A stretch of DNA of 5,087 nucleotides from a bacterium (lineage in GTDB: Bacteria > Patescibacteria > Microgenomatia > Levybacterales > UBA12049). Of this stretch, positions 1 to 5,087 are shown piece after piece. How positions within the stretch are numbered: position 1 is the stretch's first letter; every line of letters begins with the position of its first letter. The stretch covers positions 1 to 5,087 of the forward strand of contig JAKAEH010000084.1 in NCBI GenBank assembly GCA_021825955.1. The letters are read 5' to 3'. Made by a program: the position numbers and the translations under genes. The notes below the pieces were generated by a model, which was not told the DNA's origin, made no database searches, and saw only the letters and a list, made by a program, of their open reading frames with translations.

Positions 1-1
1 A

Positions 2-565
2 ATCAAAAATAGCGTTCGTGATTCGGTCACGGGACGAGTTCTTTTTACAAGAACTCAAAGCCTTGAGTCAGATGTAAAACAGATTTTTGGAGGAGTAATT
101 GACGAAACTATAAATTTTCTTACAATCAAACCTGAGTCAAACGAAACAGTAAAGTTAAATTTTTCTACCAAATCTTATACGGTTGATAAATCTGCTGAAA
201 ATGAAATGTTGGTCCTTGTTAATAATCAGAGACAGAGAGTCGGACTTCCCCCTTTAAGGGTGGATGTGGCTTTGGTTGAAGCAGCCAGAAGTCATGGGAA
301 AGATATGCTTGAGCGCGGTTATTTTTCCCACTACACACCTGAAGGCTACTCGCCTTTTGATAGGCTCGACAAAGACCAAATTTCATACACCTATGCCGGA
401 GAAAATCTTGCCTTGGCGCCGGATGTTCAAATCGCAATGGATGGTTTGATGAAAAGCAAGGGACATCGGGAAAATATTTTATCTCCAAACTTTAGAAAGG
501 TTGGAATAGGCATTTTAAATGCCGGAATATACGGGGAACTGTTTGTTCAAGAATTTACCGATTAG
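2..565 (+). CDS. CAP (SCP/PR-1, YkwD-like) domain protein, 5'-truncated; probable C-terminal part of a CvpA-CAP fusion
   Basis: The reading frame is open from the first full codon (base 2) to TAG at 563-565, giving 187 visible residues. The ATG at 206 is internal: the frame continues upstream without a stop and there is no clear ribosome binding site before it. Residues ~67-187 form a CAP domain. It starts with an NxxR helix (N74-R77) and has the YFSH motif (H110), the AGEN motif (E134) and GHRENIL (H155), then a VGIG strand and a final FVQEF strand. H110, E134 and H155 match the conserved CAP-cavity residues. The usual Trp before the GHR motif is replaced (GLMKS). Residues 1-60, including FGGVIDETINFLTIKP, resemble the end of CvpA-like membrane proteins that I recall being fused to CAP domains in Patescibacteria; this part is recall-based inference. 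The CAP domain is probably extracytoplasmic. Its biochemical role in bacteria is not settled, so no substrate is proposed. Confidence 0.88.
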   Translation: MKNSVRDSVTGRVLFTRTQSLESDVKQIFGGVIDETINFLTIKPESNETVKLNFSTKSYTVDKSAENEMLVLVNNQRQRVGLPPLRVDVALVEAARSHGKDMLERGYFSHYTPEGYSPFDRLDKDQISYTYAGENLALAPDVQIAMDGLMKSKGHRENILSPNFRKVGIGILNAGIYGELFVQEFTD

Positions 566-2340
566 AGTCTGCTTGCCCGAAGAGCATTAATAATAACCGC
601 AACATCAATTGCCTCCTGTAATACAGCCCCGATTAGTGGGGGAATAAGCCCAACAGATGCGAAAACCATACCCCCTATACTTATTCCGATTCCCCACAAG
701 ATGCTTTGCAAGGCAATGTCTATTGTTCCTTTGGAAATTTTGAAAGAATCAAGAACTAGTGAAAAGTCATTTCCTAAAAAGACAATGTCTGCTGCCTCTG
801 AAGCGGCTGTTTGTTCCTCATTTGAAAAAACAATTCCTACATCGGCAAGCGCAAGTGCGGGAGCATCATTTATCCCATCCCCAACCATCGCAGTAATTTT
901 TCCCTCTTTCTTCAATTCCTTAATCCCTTTCTGTTTGTCTTCAGGCTTACACTCAGCTTTTAAATTTATACTTTCACCAAGCAGCCCAACTACTTTTTCG
1001 GCTGCTTCTTTTTTGTCACCTGTAAAAATATGAATTTCTATTCCCATTTTTTTGAGCGCTTTTATTATTTCTTTGGAATCCTCTTTTATTTCATCTTCAA
1101 ATTTAAAAATTCCAATTTTACTCTTCTCTTGGAAGAGCTCTATTAACATCCCTTCTTCCTCGCCTTTTTTTAGTGTATAAGTTTTTCCGTTTACATTTCC
1201 AGCTATTCCTGAACCTATTTTTTCGCTAACTTTTTTTGATGAAAAAACAGAAGCGTTTTTTTCTCTTGCAAAAGTGACAACGGCTTTTGCCAATGGATGG
1301 AGAGAATTTCTTTCAATTGCCTCTGCTATTCCAAGAAGTTCATTATCTTTAAGCTTTGACAGATTACTAAACTCTACGAGTTTTGGTTTCCCCAGCGTAA
1401 TAGTTCCCGTCTTGTCAAAAATAAATGCTTTAGCGCGCGATAAAGCTTCAATACTTGCAAGCTTTTTGACTATTACTCTTTTTTTTGCTGATGCACTCAC
1501 TCCGCCCATCAAGGCAATTGGAGTTGCAAGGATTAAAGGACAGGGAGTTGCTATCACAAGAACTGCTAATACCTGATGCAGGCTTCCTGAGATAATGTAG
1601 GCAAAGCCGGCTATTACAGCTGTTATTAAAGTAAAGATAGTGCTGTATTTATCTGCCAGTCTAATTAAAGGAGCCTTTTCCCCTTGAGCATTTTTTACCA
1701 TTTCAATTATTTTGTTGTAGGTTGAATTTTCCTGGGTGCTTGTTACTTTTATGATAATTACGTCTCCTACGTTAATTGTCCCGCTTCTTATTTGGTCTCC
1801 TTCAAACTTTTCCATAAGATATGGTTCTCCTGTCAAAGAAGACTCGTCTGTTAATGCAGATTGTGACGTCAAGATTCCATCCAGTCCAATGACCTCCCCT
1901 CTCTTAACTAATATTTCTTCTCCTGTTTTTACATTGCTTATTATTTCTTTTCTTCCGGCTTTCCCATTTTCCCAAAGAGTTATGTCGTTTGGTATGCGGT
2001 CAACCAGTTTTGTAAGGCTTTTTTTTGCTTGAGCTACCCCATAATCTTCAAGAGTTCTTCCACTTGAAATCATAAGGGCAATAACAGCTGCAACAAGATA
2101 TTCTCCCGTTACAACGGAGACAATAATTGCAAGTATGGCGATATAATCTAGAGCAAACTGTTTTCTTAAAAGTGCTCCTAAAGTATCTTTGAAGAGTTCG
2201 TAGCTTCCAAGGGCAATAATTACGAGAATAAATAATTCTTTATACCCTGTTTTAAAAAATAATAGGACAAGATATAAAATAATCCCGATAAGCACTATTA
2301 AAGGAATTTTAAAACTTGTAATAAAGGTATTTAATTTCAT
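562..2340 (-). CDS. P1B-type heavy-metal-translocating ATPase (TPCP class, no N-terminal metal-binding domain)
   Basis: This complete 592-residue inner-membrane pump would use ATP to move a transition-metal ion across the membrane. Visible parts in order are: four N-terminal hydrophobic helices (~11-29, 35-50, 62-77, 80-94); the actuator domain with TGE at 170-172; two helices (~233-251 and 255-280), the second carrying T265-P-C-P268; phosphorylation site D309 in DKTGT; the P1B nucleotide-binding HP motif (H348-P349); TGD at 440-442; the hinge GDGIND at 487-492; and two C-terminal helices (~541-588) ending QEAIDVAVIINALR. Eight helices, the HP motif and the intramembrane Cys are diagnostic of P1B. 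TPCP plus QExxD resembles the P1B-5 subgroup (Ni/Fe/Co-linked in the few studied members), but the metal cannot be read from sequence. It has no CxxC or His-rich N-terminus. The start is ATG in an ATGA overlap with the upstream DUF4012 gene. There is no Shine-Dalgarno in the bases before it, so translational coupling is likely. Confidence 0.95.
   Translation of the reverse strand: MKLNTFITSFKIPLIVLIGIILYLVLLFFKTGYKELFILVIIALGSYELFKDTLGALLRKQFALDYIAILAIIVSVVTGEYLVAAVIALMISSGRTLEDYGVAQAKKSLTKLVDRIPNDITLWENGKAGRKEIISNVKTGEEILVKRGEVIGLDGILTSQSALTDESSLTGEPYLMEKFEGDQIRSGTINVGDVIIIKVTSTQENSTYNKIIEMVKNAQGEKAPLIRLADKYSTIFTLITAVIAGFAYIISGSLHQVLAVLVIATPCPLILATPIALMGGVSASAKKRVIVKKLASIEALSRAKAFIFDKTGTITLGKPKLVEFSNLSKLKDNELLGIAEAIERNSLHPLAKAVVTFAREKNASVFSSKKVSEKIGSGIAGNVNGKTYTLKKGEEEGMLIELFQEKSKIGIFKFEDEIKEDSKEIIKALKKMGIEIHIFTGDKKEAAEKVVGLLGESINLKAECKPEDKQKGIKELKKEGKITAMVGDGINDAPALALADVGIVFSNEEQTAASEAADIVFLGNDFSLVLDSFKISKGTIDIALQSILWGIGISIGGMVFASVGLIPPLIGAVLQEAIDVAVIINALRASRL
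2337..2340 (-). promoter_or_regulatory. ATGA start/stop overlap coupling the DUF4012 and ATPase genes
   Basis: On the minus strand the four bases read ATGA. TGA ends the DUF4012 frame and ATG starts the ATPase frame. The 20 bases before the ATG (AAGCTTAAAAAAACCGATAG) contain no AGGAGG-like site, so ATPase translation most likely depends on ribosomes finishing the upstream gene. The overlap itself is seen directly; coupling is the inference. Confidence 0.8.
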
Positions 2341-5000
2341 CTATCGGTTTTTTTAAGCTTCATTTTAAATTCTTTGTCTTGACTAATAGTGTCAGATATT
2401 CTTATCTCTCCGGGTCGAGTTTCCGCGTTTTGCACTTCGAATGGTGCAATAGACGGATTATAAATTATAGAAAGATCAAAAGGCAACACTTCAACTCCCG
2501 GCTGCTTATAAACAAGAAGCGAATAGGAAAAAAGGTTTTTTACCGGAACGGTCAAACCATTTTTATAGATAACCTCTACTGTTTTTTTTGAGCTTTTAGG
2601 GACTGTAGTTATAAAACCCATTAACTGCTTGTTTTTATCTTGAACTGAATCGACTTCAAGGCCTGAAGGAGGAGCAAATATTTTTGATTCGTAAATCTTA
2701 AAGTCAGTGACAGCGGAAGCTATTTTTTCTTCTTTTCCGTCAATCTTGATGGAATTAATTTTACTTCCTAAAGGAGCAATAATTCGTAAATATGTTTTAT
2801 AATCATTTTTTTGGCTTGTATTTTCAAATTCTATTATTGCTTTTGATGTGAGATCTTTCTGATCCAGATTTAAGACATATTCAACTTTTCTTTTTACATC
2901 AGCATTCACCTTATTTATTCCGATGTTTGCTTCATTTATAGAAAAAATATCGTTTAATTGATCGGGTTTACTATCTCTTAAATCAGTAAAGCTTCCTGAA
3001 AATCCATTTACATTAAACAGTTTTTGAATAGAGTTGGTATTAAACACAAAAAGAATTCGTTTTTCTGAAAGAAGCTTTGGGAGAATTTTCAAGATTTTAA
3101 AATAGTTTTCAGGATTCTTCTCAAGCTTAAGAGTTATTTGGTTAAAAAGTGCGTTTAGCACGTCTTTTTTTCCTGTTGAGCCGGGAAAGAATTTGTCTTC
3201 TATCGTGCTTTGTAAAAATTCAAAAGCATTATTTTCATCAATTGTTTTATTGTACCCGGGAAGTTTAATTGGACCAATTTCTTTAATGATTTGTTTAATT
3301 GATGTGAAATTAATTCCTATTACTCCATCGATTTGCTTTTGAGTTTCAAGGTTATATATCTGAGCAGCATTAGAAGCAGCAATTTCAAAGTCTGGATTAA
3401 AATTGGTGTCCCGTAAATATAAATGGGGCTGCAAGAATCTTCTTATAATATAATTTGGTTCAATATGCGCCTTTAGCTGTCCGTCCAGTTCATAAACATC
3501 CTTAATTTTTATTTCCTTCATCCTTCCTTTTGATATTGTCAGTTCACCAATAGAACCAATGAAGCCTCCGGTAGGTCTAAGCTCACCGTCATTTTGGAAC
3601 AAAAGAAGATAATTTTTGTCTTTATCAAAGCCTAAAACCTGAGGAAGAACAGGCCCGAGGCTTAATAGATTTGTTAACTCTTTGTTTGTTAAATTATTAA
3701 GATTATCATTATTGCTTTCAAGCTTTAACTGTTCGGTCCTAAAGTATAGGTAATATAGATCAGATAATAGTTTTTCAAACTTTTCCCTTTCAACTCCCCT
3801 CGAAAGTTTATCAATTATTTCAAGATCCGATACCCCTTGTTTTACAATTTGGCTTACTTGTGTTGCTAAAACTAAGTCGGATACATTATTGCTTAAAATT
3901 TTTGCCTGCGAAGCAAGAACTATACTTGGCTCCGCTAAAGAGAGGAAATTTTGGGAGACTTTTATTGTTGTTAGAGCCTTTGGAAGATTCCCTTGTTTAA
4001 ATTCGGAAACGCCGGTTTTAAAAGTCGAAATCCCAAGCAACAATGACGATGAAACAATTAATACATAAAAGATAAAAGAAACAATAAATGCAGAAATTAG
4101 AAATCTATTAGTCAGTACTTTTTGTGGAGTTTTCTTAATTGAATTTATCCTCTCAAGTATTGGTTGATTTTCTTTTTCTTCTTCGAAACCTTTCTCGCTT
4201 AAAATTCTTAAGCTTTTTTCAAATCCTACAAAGAATTCGTCCAAGTATTCAGGGATAAACCCAAACTTTGTTTTAATATCCTGCTCTATTTGACCATAAG
4301 TTTGATTCTCTTCTGCATTTTTTTCTTGTTTAAATTTTATTTCTAGATCTGGCTCTACCCTCTTTATCAAGTGAATGGCTGATACTAATGTTTGCGGATG
4401 ATTGTAAAAGAGATTGAATATTTTGGCAGTTTTAAAATTTGAAAAAAGAATTTGGTTTATTCCTTCAATTGCGTCGTCTAAAAATATTGTGAAGAGCGGT
4501 TCTAAATCATTTCCCGAAAGAGTGACGCTTTTCTTTAAAAATGCGTTTTGTATAATTTTCGAGGTTTTAGATTTTAACGCGCTTTTATCATAGATATCTC
4601 CTGTTAAAACAAATCTTACATTTTCATTTCTATTATACTCAAGAATTGCGTCGTAGAAATCAGAAGCAAAGTTCACATCAACAAGTATTAACGTCTTGGC
4701 GTTGTCTTCAATTGCTTTCGGCAAAATATGTTGTAGGTATTTTTTATCTTTGATGTCAGAAAGAAATACAATTGCAAAGTCAATTTTTTCCTCAAGATTC
4801 TTGAGAAGATATGCAGACTCTGGAAGTAATTTATAGTATTTTTTTGGTTCGTGTTTTTCTTCTGTCTCGGAATCGGTTAGGTGAAGAATTTTAAAATCTC
4901 TGATAAATTTGTCAATTAACTCTTTTGCCAGCAGATTATTACCGCAAATGAATATAATAGGTTCTTCTTTTTCAATTGTTTCAAGAATATGTTTGGGCAT
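2337..5000 (-). CDS. DUF4012 membrane protein with an N-terminal degenerate SDR/epimerase-like domain
   Basis: This complete 887-residue protein has four visible parts. Residues ~14-270 look like a shortened extended-SDR fold: a beta-strand and G20 loop, an acid at the end of the second strand (D43), an IDFAIVFL strand (73-80), a VRFVLTGDIYD segment (128-138), FLDDAIEGI (173-181) and FGFIPEYLDEFFVGFEKSL (246-264). Two nucleotide-loop glycines and the catalytic YxxxK are missing. A basic stretch (K289-R299) precedes one membrane helix (~300-323), so by the positive-inside rule the N-terminus is cytoplasmic and the remainder external. Residues ~330-450 are helical. The DUF4012 core (~455-620) has NDGELRPTGGFIG (R475-PTGG) and DVYELDGQ. 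The C-terminus (~700-880) is probably beta-rich, with no sorting motif. DUF4012 has no assigned function; relatives often lie near envelope polysaccharide genes (general recall). The start ATG at 4998-5000 is preceded by an in-frame TAG two codons upstream, so translation cannot begin earlier. The SD is weak at best (AAGAA). Confidence 0.92.
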   Translation of the reverse strand: MPKHILETIEKEEPIIFICGNNLLAKELIDKFIRDFKILHLTDSETEEKHEPKKYYKLLPESAYLLKNLEEKIDFAIVFLSDIKDKKYLQHILPKAIEDNAKTLILVDVNFASDFYDAILEYNRNENVRFVLTGDIYDKSALKSKTSKIIQNAFLKKSVTLSGNDLEPLFTIFLDDAIEGINQILFSNFKTAKIFNLFYNHPQTLVSAIHLIKRVEPDLEIKFKQEKNAEENQTYGQIEQDIKTKFGFIPEYLDEFFVGFEKSLRILSEKGFEEEKENQPILERINSIKKTPQKVLTNRFLISAFIVSFIFYVLIVSSSLLLGISTFKTGVSEFKQGNLPKALTTIKVSQNFLSLAEPSIVLASQAKILSNNVSDLVLATQVSQIVKQGVSDLEIIDKLSRGVEREKFEKLLSDLYYLYFRTEQLKLESNNDNLNNLTNKELTNLLSLGPVLPQVLGFDKDKNYLLLFQNDGELRPTGGFIGSIGELTISKGRMKEIKIKDVYELDGQLKAHIEPNYIIRRFLQPHLYLRDTNFNPDFEIAASNAAQIYNLETQKQIDGVIGINFTSIKQIIKEIGPIKLPGYNKTIDENNAFEFLQSTIEDKFFPGSTGKKDVLNALFNQITLKLEKNPENYFKILKILPKLLSEKRILFVFNTNSIQKLFNVNGFSGSFTDLRDSKPDQLNDIFSINEANIGINKVNADVKRKVEYVLNLDQKDLTSKAIIEFENTSQKNDYKTYLRIIAPLGSKINSIKIDGKEEKIASAVTDFKIYESKIFAPPSGLEVDSVQDKNKQLMGFITTVPKSSKKTVEVIYKNGLTVPVKNLFSYSLLVYKQPGVEVLPFDLSIIYNPSIAPFEVQNAETRPGEIRISDTISQDKEFKMKLKKTDR

Positions 5001-5006
5001 TAACTA

Positions 5007-5035
5007 ATTCTTGCAAAAAGAGGTATGTTTGGCAA
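5007..5035 (-). promoter_or_regulatory. Possible sigma-70-type promoter immediately before the DUF4012 start
   Basis: On the minus strand TTGCCA (5035-5030, five of six to the -35 consensus) is followed after exactly 17 bases by AAGAAT (5012-5007, four of six to the -10 consensus, but lacking its first T). Only six bases separate the -10-like element from the ATG at 5000, so a transcript started here would be essentially leaderless. That would fit the lack of a good Shine-Dalgarno. In AT-rich DNA such matches arise by chance, and read-through from the upstream gene is an equally good explanation. Confidence 0.22.
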
Positions 5036-5040
5036 GGTGT

Positions 5041-5087
5041 CTAAACAAGACCGTCAAGAGCCAGATTCACCATTTTGTCGGCCTCTG
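5041..5087 (-). CDS. C-terminal end of a leftward gene, possibly an RNase HI family protein (partial)
   Basis: On the minus strand one frame runs from the window edge to TAG at 5041-5043 and encodes EADKMVNLALDGLV. RNase HI family proteins characteristically end in NxEAD-(K/R)-hydrophobic-(A/V)-N-x-A-(L/M)-D, where the Asp of 'AD' is a metal-binding catalytic residue. The visible tail fits this, which suggests an enzyme that cleaves RNA in RNA-DNA hybrids. With only 14 residues the family call is tentative. The gene is co-directional with the DUF4012 gene and 40 bases upstream of it, consistent with a shared transcript. The other two minus frames over these bases close quickly: one at TGG-TGA near the edge and one at TCT-TGA. 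Confidence 0.5.
   Translation of the reverse strand, partial: EADKMVNLALDGLV

Noticed and set aside
219..488. Minus-strand open frame of 89 codons opposite the CAP gene
   Set aside because: It lies wholly antisense to a well-supported CAP domain and its translation shows no recognisable domain.
509..523. Perfect 6-bp inverted repeat GGCATT/AATGCC with a 3-base loop
   Set aside because: It is inside the CAP coding region, the stem is short and AT-containing, and neither side has a T-run, so it is not a credible terminator.
627..641. CCCC/GGGG inverted repeat with a 7-base loop, about 60 bases past the CAP stop
   Set aside because: The 4-bp stem sits in conserved ATPase coding sequence (near the Pro-Pro of the last helix) and has no following T-run.
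701..2032. Three plus-strand open frames of about 100 codons (701-1033, 1274-1576, 1736-2032)
   Set aside because: All are antisense to conserved P1B ATPase sequence. They are rich in Ser, Ile and Phe, as expected of complements of Lys- and Glu-rich coding DNA.
1479..2589. A8 runs on the coding strand (opposite T8 at 1479-1486, 2019-2026 and 2582-2589) as possible programmed slippage sites
   Set aside because: Each simply encodes Lys-Lys in AT-rich DNA. The frames continue through them into conserved sequence, and no alternative frame stays open usefully.
2379..2591. Plus-strand 70-codon open frame
   Set aside because: It is antisense to the C-terminal part of the DUF4012 gene and has no ribosome site or recognisable motif.
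4191..4961. The missing SDR residues explained by a frameshift or sequencing error
   Set aside because: The reading frame is continuous and the later SDR-like landmarks occur in the same frame. The loss looks like evolutionary degeneration, not an indel.
2337..5000. Use of a recoded TGA (as in Gracilibacteria or Absconditabacteria)
   Set aside because: TGA ends the DUF4012 frame exactly at the ATPase start, and no long frame needs TGA read as an amino acid.

Overview
The window is AT-rich bacterial DNA with standard stop usage: TGA, TAG and TAA all end genes and no in-frame TGA is read through. It is tightly packed, with genes overlapping or nearly touching. Three things point to a Candidate Phyla Radiation (Patescibacteria) genome, probably of the Microgenomates group: a large DUF4012 protein, a CAP-domain protein whose visible N-terminal part resembles the end of a CvpA-like segment, and a P1B ATPase without an N-terminal metal-binding domain. 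This taxonomic call is an inference from gene types and style. There is no rRNA or marker gene to confirm it.

Layout. Positions 2-565 (+) hold the C-terminal part of a CAP/SCP-superfamily protein that begins before the window. It meets tail-to-tail, with a 4-base overlap of stop codons, a leftward gene for a complete P1B-type metal-transporting ATPase (562-2340, -). Directly upstream of that gene, overlapping it by an ATGA start/stop junction, is a complete 887-residue DUF4012 membrane protein (2337-5000, -). Forty bases further upstream the last codons of another leftward gene are visible (5041-5087, -). Its end resembles the C-terminus of an RNase HI family protein. The right three quarters therefore look like one leftward transcription unit: RNase H-like, then DUF4012, then P1B ATPase. 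No tRNA, rRNA, mobile element, CRISPR array or convincing terminator was seen, and no gene-free stretch exceeds 40 bases.

Functionally this is a cell-envelope region. The DUF4012 protein appears to be anchored by one transmembrane helix, with its DUF4012 part outside the cell. The ATPase is an inner-membrane metal pump. The CAP protein's domain is probably extracytoplasmic. The most interesting observation is that the first ~270 residues of the DUF4012 protein look like a shortened, catalytically dead extended-SDR (sugar-nucleotide epimerase/dehydratase-like) fold. It sits on the cytoplasmic side of the membrane helix, which suggests a pseudoenzyme or sensor domain fused to an external domain of unknown function. 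The strict start/stop coupling of this protein to a metal ATPase is also worth checking for conservation.
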